Shown: positions 1-9,955, numbered from the stretch's first letter. The stretch is DNA of 64,000 nt from Campylobacter suis (GCF_905120475.1 NZ_CAJHOE010000004.1:85810-149809); one strand, 5' to 3'. Made by a program: numbers and translations. The notes: generated by a model not told the origin, from the letters alone.

Positions 1-1144
1 TATAAATTTTTGCGTAGGACTTTTTAACGGCGTTATCACAGTTTGTGCTTTTGTGCGAAACAAGCTTTACTTGCTAAGTATCCGCAATGCCATCTCAAGC
101 GCGCTACTTGCTGCTATCATAGTGTTTTTGTTTTACTTTTTTAAGCCCATGATAGCATACATTGCCATAGCAGCTCTTATATCTAGCTTTTTTGTGCTTT
201 TTAGCACGATATATATGAGCTCTCGCATTACTCCGGAACTTAAATTTTCTCTAAAAAATTTCAAATTTAAGATGATAAAAGAGCTTTTAAGTTCAGGTGT
301 TTGGAACAGTTTAAATGCTCTAAATAACATACTTCTAACAGGCATGGATCTGTTTATATGTAATATCTTTCTTGGTGCAAATTTAACAGGCATTTTGTCT
401 GTCGCTAAAGCCGCACCTATCATTTTAGAGAGCTTTTGTGTTCAGCTTAGTAGTATTTTCGCACCAAAATTTGTTGAGCTTTATTCAAAAGGTAACATCA
501 CTGCACTTGTTGCTGAGGCAAAATTTGCGATGAAGGTTGTGGCTTATGTTATGAGTGCGCCAGCTGCGGTTTTTGTGGCATTTGGGCGTGAGTTTTATAC
601 ACTTTGGCTGCCATTTAAGAGCGCTGATGAGATAGTGCTTATTTACAACCTTAGCATGATCTCTCTTGTGCCAGTTATATTTATAAGTTATGTGTATGCA
701 CTTTTTAACCTTGATGGCACAACAAATAAGCTTTCTCGTCCAGCTATTGCGCACACTATACTTGGCTTTAGCACGGTTTTGGTGCAAATTTTGGTATTAA
801 AATTTACAGATTATGGGATTTATGGTATGGTTGTGTCTGGTGCAGTGCTTTATAGTATGCGAATTTTAGGTTTTGACCTTATAAATGCAGCACTAAATTT
901 AGAGGTAAAACTTACGACATTTTATGGGGTTTATTTTAAAAATTTAGCCCTTTTTGTTATTGTTTGCGCATTGTTTTTGATGTTAAGAAATTTTATTAGT
1001 ATAACTAATTGGACTGAGTTTTTGCTAGTTTGTATGGGGCTTTTGGCTTTTGGTTATGTTTTAAATCTTTTTTTGATATTTAACCGCTTTGAGCAAGGTG
1101 TTGTGGTTAAAAAAATGCTTGCAAAGATAAAAAGGAAAATTTGA
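1..1144 (+). CDS. MATE/Wzx-type polysaccharide flippase, 5'-truncated by window edge
   Basis: The reading frame is open from base 2 without a stop, so the gene begins left of the window and the GTG at 53 is not a real start. The visible ~380 residues are hydrophobic with repeated membrane segments and few charged loops, in the style of the C-terminal two thirds of Wzx/MATE polysaccharide exporters (usually 400-500 aa, about 12 segments). It ends one base into the next gene, so it is in the same transcription unit as the glycosyltransferases. Its place suggests it flips a lipid-linked glycan across the inner membrane. In C. jejuni that role in the pgl locus is played by the ABC protein PglK, which this is not. 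Family call is by overall character, not by a unique motif. Confidence 0.75.
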   Translation, partial: INFCVGLFNGVITVCAFVRNKLYLLSIRNAISSALLAAIIVFLFYFFKPMIAYIAIAALISSFFVLFSTIYMSSRITPELKFSLKNFKFKMIKELLSSGVWNSLNALNNILLTGMDLFICNIFLGANLTGILSVAKAAPIILESFCVQLSSIFAPKFVELYSKGNITALVAEAKFAMKVVAYVMSAPAAVFVAFGREFYTLWLPFKSADEIVLIYNLSMISLVPVIFISYVYALFNLDGTTNKLSRPAIAHTILGFSTVLVQILVLKFTDYGIYGMVVSGAVLYSMRILGFDLINAALNLEVKLTTFYGVYFKNLALFVIVCALFLMLRNFISITNWTEFLLVCMGLLAFGYVLNLFLIFNRFEQGVVVKKMLAKIKRKI

Positions 1145-1938
1145 TGGACTACCCAGTTTTTTTAATCTCGCTTGCAAGCGATGAGTTGCGTAGACAATCA
1201 CTAAAAGAGCGTTTTGCTAGTTATGATAAATTTAACCTAATAAATGCCGTTGATGGACGAAGCATGCTTGCAAAAGAGTATTTTTCACTAGCAAGATCGT
1301 CTTTGCAAAAGCATGGCAAGTTGCTTAGTCCTGGCGAGGTTGGCTGCACGCTTTCACACATGAAGGCTTACGAGGAATTTTTAAAAAGTGGGGCAAAGCT
1401 TGGACTTATCATTGAAGATGATGTTATGGGTGATGATGAGTGTGTGAAGCTAGCTTTTAAAATGGCAGGCAAAATGCCTGAAGATGCGATACTTCACTGT
1501 GGCTGTCAGGACTGGTTTGAGGGTCGTTTTAGCCTTTTTGCAAAGAAAATTTTAGCTAGTGATAAAATTTTACTACAAGATAAAGACACAAGCCTATTTT
1601 GCATACCTGACTACTCACGAAAAGCCATTTGGAGCACTGCTGCTTATGTTGTAACAAGACAAAGTGCAGAGTCTTTACTAAATACCCAAAAGCACACACT
1701 TTGCGTAAGTGATCACTGGGACTTTTTGCTTGGAGAGAATGATTTAAAGATGTATTTTTGTGATATTTTTTCACATCCTCAAATAGGCACAACTGACTCA
1801 AATATCGAGTCTGAACGAAGCGTAAGTGCATATAAGCCAAGCTTAAAAGCTCGTATAGATAGTTTGAAATTTCTTTTTTACTCTCGTTTTGACTACTATT
1901 TGAGGGGTTATGAGCGAGTTTTTAAGGCAAAAGCATGA
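1144..1938 (+). CDS. Glycosyltransferase family 25 protein
   Basis: 264 aa if started at the ATG at 1144, which shares one base with the upstream stop; the TTG at 1141 is less likely. The N-terminus (PVFLISLASDELRRQSLKER) and the block GEVGCTLSHMKAYEEF at about residues 64-79, followed by LIIEDDV near 88-94, are typical of GT25 enzymes, the family that includes LOS beta-galactosyltransferases. EDD is the likely nucleotide-sugar/metal site. A second acidic cluster, SDHWDFLL, lies near residue 190. It lies between the flippase and the pglI-like gene, so it probably adds a sugar to the same lipid-linked glycan or to LOS. C. jejuni has no GT25 gene inside its pgl locus as far as I know. The donor sugar cannot be read from sequence. 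Confidence 0.85.
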   Translation: MDYPVFLISLASDELRRQSLKERFASYDKFNLINAVDGRSMLAKEYFSLARSSLQKHGKLLSPGEVGCTLSHMKAYEEFLKSGAKLGLIIEDDVMGDDECVKLAFKMAGKMPEDAILHCGCQDWFEGRFSLFAKKILASDKILLQDKDTSLFCIPDYSRKAIWSTAAYVVTRQSAESLLNTQKHTLCVSDHWDFLLGENDLKMYFCDIFSHPQIGTTDSNIESERSVSAYKPSLKARIDSLKFLFYSRFDYYLRGYERVFKAKA

Positions 1939-2864
1939 AGCCACTTGTAAGCATAGTTATAGCTACTTTTAACCGCCCCCAACTGCTCAAAAAGGCTCTA
2001 AACTCAGCTATTTTGCAAGATTATGAAAATTTACAGATCATAGTTACTGATGATGGAGATGGCGATGTTGCAGCTCAAATTTGCTCTGATTTTAATGACG
2101 CAAGGGTAACATTTGTAAAAAATACTATACACGCAAAAAGCCCAAATGGTAATAAAAATAACGGCTTTGATAACGCTAAAGGCGAGTTTATATGCTTGCT
2201 TGATGATGATGATGAGTTTTTTTCTGATAGCGCTATAAGCGAGTGTATGGAAATTTTAGAGCAAGGCTATGAGTGCGTTTTTGCTGATTGTTTAGTAGAG
2301 ATAGATGGTATTTGTACGCATCAAATTTCAGGACAAAGCCCATATGAAAAAGATGGCGCGATGAGTAAGGTCGATTATCACTGTGGGCGTATAACGGGCG
2401 AGTTTTTTAAGCTTTTTTCGCGAAAATTTATTGAGGATTTTCGTTTTGATGAGCGTAGTTTTGGTGGCGAAAACGAGCTTTATATTCGCTTTTTTGAGGG
2501 AAGAGTGTATTATCTTAAAAAACCACTCTATCTTTATAGGATAGAGCGCGCTGATAGCGCTACTAAAAATGCTGCAAAACACGCACTCAAGGTTGCTCAT
2601 GCTTATTTAAAGACGGTAAATTTGACAAAAGAGATAGCAAGCGTTCATGCACCTGAGTTTTTGGCGTTGCAGTATAAAATGGCTGCGTATTATGCAAAAA
2701 TGGGCGGAGATTACGCTCTTTCGTTTAGCTGTTTGATAAAAAGTCTAAGGATGAAATTTAATAAAGAAGCGCTTGTTTTACTAGCTCTTTTTATACTTCC
2801 AAATAGCGCATTATCATGGCTTTCTGGCTTTAGGGTAAAGATAAAGCAAAGGTTTGGAATATGA
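1935..2864 (+). CDS. pglI: PglI-like GT2 glycosyltransferase (branching sugar)
   Basis: 309 aa, GT-A fold family 2. It starts LVSIVIATFNRPQLLKKAL, with VTDDGDGD near residue 40 and the DxD-type motif LLDDDDEFF at about 88-96. The stretch PNGNKNNGFDNAKGEF and the C-terminal KMAAYYAKM and CLIKSLRMKFN blocks match what I remember of C. jejuni PglI, the glucosyltransferase that adds the branch to the N-glycan. The ATG overlaps the GT25 stop by four bases and its own stop overlaps the next ATG, so translation is probably coupled. In C. jejuni pglI sits between pglH and pglJ; here it precedes two PglH-like genes. Family is certain; orthology to PglI is likely, but the sugar added may differ in this species. 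Confidence 0.8.
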   Translation: MKPLVSIVIATFNRPQLLKKALNSAILQDYENLQIIVTDDGDGDVAAQICSDFNDARVTFVKNTIHAKSPNGNKNNGFDNAKGEFICLLDDDDEFFSDSAISECMEILEQGYECVFADCLVEIDGICTHQISGQSPYEKDGAMSKVDYHCGRITGEFFKLFSRKFIEDFRFDERSFGGENELYIRFFEGRVYYLKKPLYLYRIERADSATKNAAKHALKVAHAYLKTVNLTKEIASVHAPEFLALQYKMAAYYAKMGGDYALSFSCLIKSLRMKFNKEALVLLALFILPNSALSWLSGFRVKIKQRFGI

Positions 2865-3934
2865 AAGTTTTATTTGTCATATCTACGCTTAGAATGGGTG
2901 GAGCGGAGCGAGTTTGCGCACTTTTGGCTTCAAAATTTAGCCAAGATCATAATGTTTGTTTGGTAAAATTTGATAATGAAGAGCCATTTTATAAACTAGA
3001 TGATAAGGTAAAACTAAAGTGTTTAAACCACGGTGCAAATGAGCTTGGAGTGATGGGAAATCTTAAAAAAAGAGTTGGTAAAATTTTAGAGCTAAGAAAA
3101 ATCATAAAAGATGCTAAATTTGATGCTATTATCTCCTTTTTAGATAGTACAAATTTGCTCGTTCTTGGTGCAAATATAGGGCTAAAAACGCCCGTGATAA
3201 TTAGCGAACACACAAGCTACATGATGCCAAAAGCTGCCATTTTTGACTGGCTTAAACGCCTTATGTATCCCCTATCAAGCGCTCTTAGTGTTCTTACAAA
3301 AGCAGACCTTAATCACTATGAAAAATTTTGCAAAAACATAAAGGTAATTTACAACCCATTTTTTAGCCAAAAACCTCAAAATTTAGAGATAAAAAAAGAA
3401 AATTTAGTGCTTTTTGTTGGTCGCTTAATAGAGCTTAAAAACTGCGCGATGTTTGTAAAAATAGCTGCAAATTTGCGCCAAAGTGGCTATAAATTCGTTG
3501 TTGCGGGAGACGGAGAGTGTTTGCAAGAGTTACAAAATCTATCACAAGAGCTTGGTGCAGATGTAGAGTTTTTAGGTAATGTTTCTAATATTAGCGAGCT
3601 TTATGAAAGAGCAAAATTTTTGTTTTCTACATCAAAAATAGAGGGTCTTGGTAACACTCTTATAGAGGCTATATTTTATGATTGCGTGCGAATCGCTACA
3701 AAAACAAGCGGCGCGTGCGAGCTTATAAAGCATGAGTTTGACGGGATTTTGTGTGATATTGATGATGTAAAGCAAATGAGTGCAGAGCTTTTACAGCTTA
3801 CAAAAGATGAGCAAAAATGTGAGCAAATTTGTAACAATGCAAAACTAAGACTTGGTGAGTTTGAGATGGATAAAATTTATGCTGACTGGCTTGAGCTTTT
3901 GGCTGTGGCTGGCGTCAAAAAGGATGTGGTGTGA
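2861..3934 (+). CDS. pglH: PglH-like GT4 glycosyltransferase, copy 1
   Basis: 357 aa GT-B enzyme, GT4 family. GGAERV at residues 12-17 is the N-terminal acceptor-side motif, LVLFVGRLIELKN opens the donor domain, and EGLGNTLIEA near 261-270 is the E-x7-E donor-binding motif. The blocks IISFLDSTN, LKTPVIISEHTSY and LSVLTKADLNHYEKF closely resemble remembered C. jejuni PglH, the polymerase that adds three GalNAc residues to the undecaprenyl-linked glycan. It acts at the cytoplasmic face of the inner membrane. It overlaps pglI and the next GT4 gene by four bases at each end. The next gene is also PglH-like, so which of the two is the true PglH is open; this one shows the closer resemblance by eye. 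Confidence 0.8.
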   Translation: MKVLFVISTLRMGGAERVCALLASKFSQDHNVCLVKFDNEEPFYKLDDKVKLKCLNHGANELGVMGNLKKRVGKILELRKIIKDAKFDAIISFLDSTNLLVLGANIGLKTPVIISEHTSYMMPKAAIFDWLKRLMYPLSSALSVLTKADLNHYEKFCKNIKVIYNPFFSQKPQNLEIKKENLVLFVGRLIELKNCAMFVKIAANLRQSGYKFVVAGDGECLQELQNLSQELGADVEFLGNVSNISELYERAKFLFSTSKIEGLGNTLIEAIFYDCVRIATKTSGACELIKHEFDGILCDIDDVKQMSAELLQLTKDEQKCEQICNNAKLRLGEFEMDKIYADWLELLAVAGVKKDVV

Positions 3935-4977
3935 GAGTTTTGTTTGTTATAGCAAACCTTGCAAATGGCGGAGCGGAGCGGGTTTTGGCTTCACTTAGCT
4001 CTCATCTTGGGCTTAAAAGTGAGATTCATATAGCTGTTTTAGAGCGTGATATGGGCTTTTATGAATTTGATAAAAATATAAAATTTCATCATCTAAGCAC
4101 ATATGATGGTGGTAAAATTTTATCTAAGATTAAAAAAGTGGCTAAGATACGAGCGCTATTTAAAGAGCTAAAGCCTGATTTGATAATAAGCTTTATAGAC
4201 TGGACAAATGTCGTATGTGTGGTGGCAAATTTAGGACTAAATTTTAAACACATAGCCACCGAGCATCACGCAAATGAGTATCTTGCAAGCCCCAAATTTC
4301 GTCTTATCCGAGATATGGCTTATCACCGTGTGAGTGGACTTAGTGTTCTTGGTAAAAGCGACTTTGAGTATTATAGGTTTGTAAAAAATCGTGAAATTTT
4401 ACATAATCCATTTGCTCTAAAATCAGGGCAAAATTTAAAAAAAGAAAACATCATTTTAAGCGTAGGTAGGCTTGAGGCAGTAAAAGGATATGATATTTAT
4501 TTTAAAGCACTTGCAAAGATTGATAAAAATTTGCTTTTAGGCTGGAAAGTGCAAATAGCTGGCGATGGAAGTTTGGCTAAAGAGTTAAAGGATATGGCTA
4601 AAGACTTAGGGCTTGATGTGCAGTTTTTAGGGCATGTTAGCGATATCGCACCGCTTTATGAAAGAGCAAAAATTTTTGTTATAAGCTCAAGAAGTGAAGG
4701 GCTTTCAAATGTATTAATTGAAGCGGGAAATTTTGGATGTGTGAGAGTTTCAAGCGATACTGTTGGTGGGCTTGAGCTTATAAAAAATGGTATAAATGGC
4801 ATACTTTTTGAAAATGGCAATGACGATGAGCTAGCTAGTATGCTTACTGAAATTTTACAAGATAGTGCTTTACAAAGTAAGATAGGTGAGCAGGCAAAGC
4901 GTGATGCTAGCGAATTTTCGCAAGAAAAAATAATGGCAAAATGGGATAAATTTATAGATAGGGTTATGAAAAAATGA
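3931..4977 (+). CDS. PglH-like GT4 glycosyltransferase, copy 2
   Basis: 348 aa, GT4 family, with GGAERVLASL at the N-terminus, IILSVGRLEAVKGYD at the domain boundary and SEGLSNVLIEA near residue 255. It is built like the preceding protein (shared ISF-D-TN, EH, LSVLGKSDFEYY and ERAK-F segments), so the pair probably arose by tandem duplication and then diverged strongly. The start is GTG at 3931, supported by AAGGAT about seven bases upstream and by the four-base overlap with the previous stop. A second PglH-type enzyme may divide GalNAc additions with its neighbour or add a different HexNAc. Non-thermophilic campylobacters are known to make N-glycans different from C. jejuni, which fits an altered enzyme set. 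Confidence 0.8.
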   Translation: MRVLFVIANLANGGAERVLASLSSHLGLKSEIHIAVLERDMGFYEFDKNIKFHHLSTYDGGKILSKIKKVAKIRALFKELKPDLIISFIDWTNVVCVVANLGLNFKHIATEHHANEYLASPKFRLIRDMAYHRVSGLSVLGKSDFEYYRFVKNREILHNPFALKSGQNLKKENIILSVGRLEAVKGYDIYFKALAKIDKNLLLGWKVQIAGDGSLAKELKDMAKDLGLDVQFLGHVSDIAPLYERAKIFVISSRSEGLSNVLIEAGNFGCVRVSSDTVGGLELIKNGINGILFENGNDDELASMLTEILQDSALQSKIGEQAKRDASEFSQEKIMAKWDKFIDRVMKK

Positions 4978-6089
4978 AAAAATTAAGTGTATTTTTGTAT
5001 TCGATGGGTCCTGGTGGCGCAGAGCGTGTGATCTCAAATTTATTGCCATTTTTAGCCCAAAATTACGAGGTGCATTTGGTGTTAATGAGTGAGGTTATAG
5101 CGTATGATTTGCCAGGCGAAGTTAAGGTGCATTTTATCGAAAAGAGCGATCCTTATGAAAGTAGCATGAGTAAAAATTTACGCTTACTTTTTGCTTTGCC
5201 ATTACTAACATTAAAGTATAAAAAACTATGTGAACAACTTGGCATAGATACACACTTTGTTGTGATGAACCGTCCTTGTTATATCGCGTTAATGGCTAGA
5301 ATTTTAGGGCTAAAAGGCAACTTTGTTATCCAAGAAGGAAGCTGCCCTAGTAGGATCTATAAGAATGGAATAAGTGGTTTTGTTAATCGCATTTTAACGC
5401 GCTGGCTCTATCCAAAGGCAGATTTTATCTTAGCTAACGCACAGGGTAATGCTGATGATTTAACGCAAAATTTTGCCACTCCAAAAGATAAAACAAAAGT
5501 ACTTTATAACGCTTTAAATTTAGAGGCTATAAATGAGCTTAAAAACGAGCCTTTAGATAGCGAGTTTAGACCATTTTTTATAAATATTGGTCGTCTTGAT
5601 AGTGGCAAAAATCAAGCCATGTTAATACGCTCCATAGCAAAGATAAACGATGCTCATGCAACGCTTGGAATTTTAGGCAAAGGACCTTTGCAAAACGAGC
5701 TTGAAAACCTGATAAAAGAGCTTGGAGTTAGTGAGCGTGTAAGGCTACTTAAAACGGATAAAAACCCATTTCGACACATTGCAAACTCCAGTGCTTTTGT
5801 CTGTGCGTCAAGGTTTGAGGGCTTTTCAAATGTGCTAATAGAAGCCTTGGCATGCAAAAAAACTCTAATATCAACCGATCATCAAACTGGAGCAAGGGAG
5901 CTTTTGGGTGATAATCGGTATGGAATTTTAGTTCCAGTGGACGATGAAAATGCCATGCGAGAAGCGATGATAAAAGTCTTACAAAGCCCAGAAATACGGC
6001 AAAAATATGAAAGCATAGCTTATGAGAGAGCTAAGGATTTTGACGGCAAAAAGATAGCAGATGAGCTTATGAGATATTTGGAGAATTAA
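4974..6089 (+). CDS. pglJ: PglJ-like GalNAc transferase (GT4)
   Basis: 371 aa GT4 enzyme. The N-terminus KLSVFLYSMGPGGAERVI, the segment FVVMNRPCYIALMARILG, and TRWLYPKADFILANAQGN match remembered C. jejuni PglJ segment for segment; FEGFSNVLIEALAC near residue 281 carries the E-x7-E motif and STDHQTGARELLG follows. PglJ adds the second GalNAc to undecaprenyl-PP-diNAcBac-GalNAc on the cytoplasmic face. Position directly before pglB is the same as in C. jejuni. The ATG overlaps the upstream stop (ATGA), and its stop TAA shares its last base with the pglB ATG. Confidence 0.9.
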   Translation: MKKLSVFLYSMGPGGAERVISNLLPFLAQNYEVHLVLMSEVIAYDLPGEVKVHFIEKSDPYESSMSKNLRLLFALPLLTLKYKKLCEQLGIDTHFVVMNRPCYIALMARILGLKGNFVIQEGSCPSRIYKNGISGFVNRILTRWLYPKADFILANAQGNADDLTQNFATPKDKTKVLYNALNLEAINELKNEPLDSEFRPFFINIGRLDSGKNQAMLIRSIAKINDAHATLGILGKGPLQNELENLIKELGVSERVRLLKTDKNPFRHIANSSAFVCASRFEGFSNVLIEALACKKTLISTDHQTGARELLGDNRYGILVPVDDENAMREAMIKVLQSPEIRQKYESIAYERAKDFDGKKIADELMRYLEN

Positions 6090-8188
6090 TGAAAAGTGAA
6101 AAATTTATAGATAAACAGACGGGAGTATTTATCCTTATCGCCTTTATTTTTAGTGTTGTGGCAAGGCTTTATTGGATTAGCTGGGCGAGTGGGATAGAGC
6201 AGTTTTTACACAATGGCGAGCTGATGATAAGCACAAACGATGGCTACGCATTTGCTGAGGGCGCGCGTGATATGTTGGCTGGCTTTCATCAAGAAAACGA
6301 CCTTAGTTACTATGGTATGCCACTGTCCACACTCACGACTTGGGTTGTAAAATTCCTTGGAGTTAGCATAGAGAGCGCTATGCTTTATATGAGCGTATTT
6401 TTCTCTTCACTTGTTGTTATCCCTGTTGTGCTTATCGCAGCACAATACTCTTTGCCAAAGGCTGGATTTGCCGCAGCACTGCTTGCGGGTGTAGCAAATA
6501 GCTACTATAACCGCACGATGGCAGGATATTATGATACAGATATGCTTATCATTACTCTTGCTGTTTTTGTTGTGTGGGGAGCGATAAGGGTTGTGCAAAA
6601 AGGAGATATTTCAAGTCTTATCATAGCGCCTTTAGCGGTATTTGTTTATATGTGGTGGTATGCCAGCGCATTTTCACTTCTTAGCGTAACGATAGCTCTT
6701 TTAGTGCTTTATACGCTTATTTTTGAGCGTAAAAAACCCCTAAACTATGCACTTATATCGCTTATGTTAATTGCTATTAGCAACATAGCTTTGGAGCTAA
6801 AATTTGCTCTTATTTTGGCTATTTATTTGCTTTTTTTGCTAAAACCAGCACTTTTAAATCTTAAAATTTCTCTTGCTGTTTTGGTTGCTGCTTTTGTGAT
6901 TTTTGCAGTTGGTGGCGGACTAAATCCAATTATCTTTCAGCTAAAATTTTACATTTTTAGAGATGTTAGTGAGCTTGGCGGACTTAGCTTTAAATTTTTT
7001 AATGTCAATCAAACTATTCAAGAGTCTGGTATCGTTGATATTGTGCTATTTTGCGAACGCATAAGTGGCAGCGTGCCTGTTTTTATCATCTCGCTGATAG
7101 GTGTAGTGCTTTTAAGCTTTAAATTTCGCTCGTTTGTGCTATCTTTTGGAATGCTTTTACTTGGATTTTTAGCACTTAAAGGTGGGCTTAGATTTACCAT
7201 TTATGCAGTGCCAGTGATGGCTCTTGGCTTTGGATACGCTTTAGTTTTTGTTCTTGATAGACTAAAGCTTAGCTCAAAATTTTATAATAGTGCTTTTGCT
7301 TTGATAAATTTACTTGCACTTTATCCAGTTTGCTTGCATATTTATAACTACAAAATTTCTCCAGTTTTTTACCAAAAAGAGGTTAAAATTTTAGAACAAC
7401 TAAAGCAAAAAGCCGATCGTGAAGACTATGTGCTTGCTTGGTGGGACTACGGCTATCCGATACGATATTATAGCGATGTAAAGACGCTTATTGATGGTGG
7501 AAAGCACCTTGGTAGGGATAATTATGCTGTTGGTTTTGCTTTGGCTAGCCCGCTTGTATCTTCGGCGAATATGGCTCGTATGGAGGTTGAATACACTGAG
7601 CGAGGTTTTAGAGAGAAATTTAGTGAAAATTTAAGCCAGATGATGGAAGATGCAAATACAAGCGATGTTGATAAATTTATAGCTAGTTTGAGTGATAAAT
7701 CTCTTGCTTTGCCAGCAAAAAGTAGAGAAATTTATTATTATTTACCTGATCGAATGATGAGTATCTTTCCTACCATCTTGCAGTTTAGTAGACTTGATTT
7801 AAAAACTGGTCAAAGATGGGCTGAGCCCTTGTTTTTTGCGACTAATTATTTTCAACAAAATAGCGATGGTATAATGCTTGCAAGCGGTGTAAGTGTGGCA
7901 AATGATATGAAAAGTATAAAGATTGGTAGTTCAACGATTAACATAAATACTTTTTTTGAAACCAAATATAATGACAAAAATGAGCTTGAGGTAAACTCCT
8001 TTTCTATCGATGAAAGCTCAAAAATTTATCTGATATTTATGCGTGATTATGGTCGTTTTTTGGTGCTTGATGAGGAGATGTTTAATAGTGCTTTTATCCA
8101 GCTTTTTGTGCTTGAGCGCTTTGATGATAGCCTTTTTGAGCCAGTAATTTTAGAGCGTGAAGCAAAAATTTATAAGCTAAAAAGGTAA
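6089..8188 (+). CDS. pglB: Oligosaccharyltransferase PglB (STT3 family)
   Basis: 699 aa, close to the usual 712-713. About eleven to thirteen membrane helices fill residues 1-430, followed by a soluble periplasmic domain. The hallmark WWDYG lies at about 451-455 within VLAWWDYGYPIRYY. STNDGYAFAEGARDM near residue 50 holds the metal-binding Asp of the first external loop, and NVNQTIQESG near 310 contains the catalytic Glu of external loop 5. A PDRMMSIFPTI segment corresponds to the sequon-recognising M-I motif region. It transfers the completed glycan from undecaprenyl pyrophosphate to Asn in D/E-x-N-x-S/T sequons in the periplasm. Start ATG 6089 follows TTGGAGAATTA. A 46-base gap separates it from pglA, the first true gap in the locus. 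Confidence 0.97.
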   Translation: MKSEKFIDKQTGVFILIAFIFSVVARLYWISWASGIEQFLHNGELMISTNDGYAFAEGARDMLAGFHQENDLSYYGMPLSTLTTWVVKFLGVSIESAMLYMSVFFSSLVVIPVVLIAAQYSLPKAGFAAALLAGVANSYYNRTMAGYYDTDMLIITLAVFVVWGAIRVVQKGDISSLIIAPLAVFVYMWWYASAFSLLSVTIALLVLYTLIFERKKPLNYALISLMLIAISNIALELKFALILAIYLLFLLKPALLNLKISLAVLVAAFVIFAVGGGLNPIIFQLKFYIFRDVSELGGLSFKFFNVNQTIQESGIVDIVLFCERISGSVPVFIISLIGVVLLSFKFRSFVLSFGMLLLGFLALKGGLRFTIYAVPVMALGFGYALVFVLDRLKLSSKFYNSAFALINLLALYPVCLHIYNYKISPVFYQKEVKILEQLKQKADREDYVLAWWDYGYPIRYYSDVKTLIDGGKHLGRDNYAVGFALASPLVSSANMARMEVEYTERGFREKFSENLSQMMEDANTSDVDKFIASLSDKSLALPAKSREIYYYLPDRMMSIFPTILQFSRLDLKTGQRWAEPLFFATNYFQQNSDGIMLASGVSVANDMKSIKIGSSTININTFFETKYNDKNELEVNSFSIDESSKIYLIFMRDYGRFLVLDEEMFNSAFIQLFVLERFDDSLFEPVILEREAKIYKLKR

Positions 8189-8234
8189 AAAATGATATTT
8201 TTGTTTAATAACAAACTTCAAAAAGGGGCCAAAA

Positions 8235-9350
8235 ATGGCTAGGATAGGCTTTTTATCTCACGCTGATATGAGCATTTATTTTTTCAGAAGCCCCATAATG
8301 AGAGCCTTGCAAGAGCTAGGGCATGAAGTATTTGCGATATGTCCTGATGGTGAGTTTGCAAAAAGGCTAAAATCTGAGTTTAATGTCGTTACTTACGAGC
8401 TTGATAGAGCCAGTCTAAACCCGCTTGTCGTGCTAAAAAACAGCCAAAAACTTAGCCTTGTCCTAAAAAACTTAAACCTAGACTTGCTTCAAACATCGGC
8501 TCATAAATCAAACGTATTTGGCACATTTGCCGCCAAAAAAGCGGGGATAAAACGCGTGATAAATTTAGTCGAGGGGCTTGGAAGCTTTTATATAGATGAT
8601 GATTTAAAGACTAAACTTGTGCGTTTTGGCATAGAAATTTTGTATAAAAAAGCCCTTGGTTTAAGCGATGGTTGCGTGTTTGTAAATGATAGTGATCCAA
8701 ACTATTTTGAAAGCAAAGGCTTAATAAAAAAAGAGAAAATTTTTAAGATAAAAAGCGTTGGCGTAAATACCGATAAATTCGATCCAGACGCGGTAACATC
8801 AGCAAATTTAGGCGAGAAAAAGATAGTTTTGATGATAGCTCGTGCGATGTGGCATAAGGGCGTGCGTGAGTTTTATGAAGCGGCGCAAATTTTAAAAGAT
8901 CGCACGGACTGTGAGTTTGTCTATGTTGGCGAGAGTTTTGATGGCAACAGCTCAACAGCTGATATAAAATTTCTAACAAGTGGTAATGTCCTCTACCTTG
9001 GCGCAAGAGATGATGTAGCCGGGCTTTTAAAGGCTAGTTATATGCTGGTTTTACCAAGCTATAAAGAGGGCTTTCCAAGGACGATTTTAGAGGCTATGAG
9101 TATGGCAAAAGCGGTCGTAGCAAGCGATGTTACAGGCTGTAATGAAGCTGTTTTAAGCGGCGTAAATGGACTTTTGTGTAAGGTTGCAGATGCAAAAAGC
9201 TTGGCTGAAAAAATACAAAGCCTGCTTGATGATGAAATTTTAGCTAAAAGACTTGGAGAAAACGGCAGACAGATGGTTTTAGAACAGTTTGATGAGCGAA
9301 TAATAGCAGAAAAATATATTGAACTTTATAGGAAATTTATCGATGTATAG
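8235..9350 (+). CDS. pglA: PglA alpha-1,3-GalNAc transferase (GT4)
   Basis: 371 aa GT4 enzyme. [17 protein letters not shown] at the start, [51 protein letters not shown] and [15 protein letters not shown] (E-x7-E near 277) follow remembered C. jejuni PglA almost block for block. PglA adds the first GalNAc to undecaprenyl-PP-diNAcBac. The start ATG at 8235 has AAAAAGGGG eight bases upstream. An out-of-frame 15-codon ORF from 8191 ends inside this start and looks incidental. The 3' end overlaps pglC by eight bases. Confidence 0.93.
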   Translation: MARIGFLSHADMSIYFFRSPIMRALQELGHEVFAICPDGEFAKRLKSEFNVVTYELDRASLNPLVVLKNSQKLSLVLKNLNLDLLQTSAHKSNVFGTFAAKKAGIKRVINLVEGLGSFYIDDDLKTKLVRFGIEILYKKALGLSDGCVFVNDSDPNYFESKGLIKKEKIFKIKSVGVNTDKFDPDAVTSANLGEKKIVLMIARAMWHKGVREFYEAAQILKDRTDCEFVYVGESFDGNSSTADIKFLTSGNVLYLGARDDVAGLLKASYMLVLPSYKEGFPRTILEAMSMAKAVVASDVTGCNEAVLSGVNGLLCKVADAKSLAEKIQSLLDDEILAKRLGENGRQMVLEQFDERIIAEKYIELYRKFIDV

Positions 9351-9948
9351 GGCGTTTTTTAAGCGATTTTTAGATTTTTTTGGTGCGTTGTTATTAATAA
9401 GCCTAACATTGCCTATTATGATAATTCTTTGGATTTTGATAAGGTTTAAGCTGAAAACTGATCCGATTTTTACGCAAAATAGACCTGGACTTCACGGCAA
9501 AATCTTTAAAATTTATAAGTTTAAATCAATGAGCGATGAGCGTGATGAAAACGGCGAACTTTTGGCTGATGAGCTAAGGCTTGGCGAGTTTGGTAAAAAG
9601 CTTCGCAGTCTTAGCCTTGATGAGCTTCCACAGCTTTTTAATGTGTTAAAAGGCGACATGAGCTTCATAGGTCCAAGACCACTTTTGCCTGAGTATCTGT
9701 CGCTTTACAGTGCTGAGCAAGCCAAACGCCATGATGTAAGACCCGGCATTACTGGACTTGCACAGGTAAATGGCAGAAACGCGATAAGCTGGGCTAAGAA
9801 ATTTGAATACGACACCGAATATGCTAAAAATTTAAGCCTAAAAATGGATGTTAAAATCGCACTTCTTACCATAAAAAAGGTCATCAAAAAAGATGGCGTT
9901 AGTAAAGACGGCATGGTAACGACTGAGAAATTTAACGGATTTAACTAG
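9343..9948 (+). CDS. pglC: PglC phospho-diNAcBac transferase
   Basis: 201 aa with start ATG 9343 (RBS AGGAAA at 9331-9336); a longer reading from 9319 adds eight residues that C. jejuni PglC lacks. It is a small monotopic phosphoglycosyl transferase: an N-terminal re-entrant membrane helix (residues 6-30), basic KFKSM, the Asp-Glu catalytic dyad at D93-E94 in [10 protein letters not shown], then [10 protein letters not shown] and [14 protein letters not shown]. It moves phospho-diNAcBac from UDP to undecaprenyl phosphate, the committed step of N-glycan assembly. It overlaps pglA and is seven bases upstream of pglD. Confidence 0.95.
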   Translation: MYRAFFKRFLDFFGALLLISLTLPIMIILWILIRFKLKTDPIFTQNRPGLHGKIFKIYKFKSMSDERDENGELLADELRLGEFGKKLRSLSLDELPQLFNVLKGDMSFIGPRPLLPEYLSLYSAEQAKRHDVRPGITGLAQVNGRNAISWAKKFEYDTEYAKNLSLKMDVKIALLTIKKVIKKDGVSKDGMVTTEKFNGFN

Positions 9949-9955
9949 GAAAAAT

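Noticed and set aside
8191..8238. 15-codon ORF between pglB and pglA
   Set aside because: No ribosome site and no leader-type codon run; it overlaps the pglA start only by chance.
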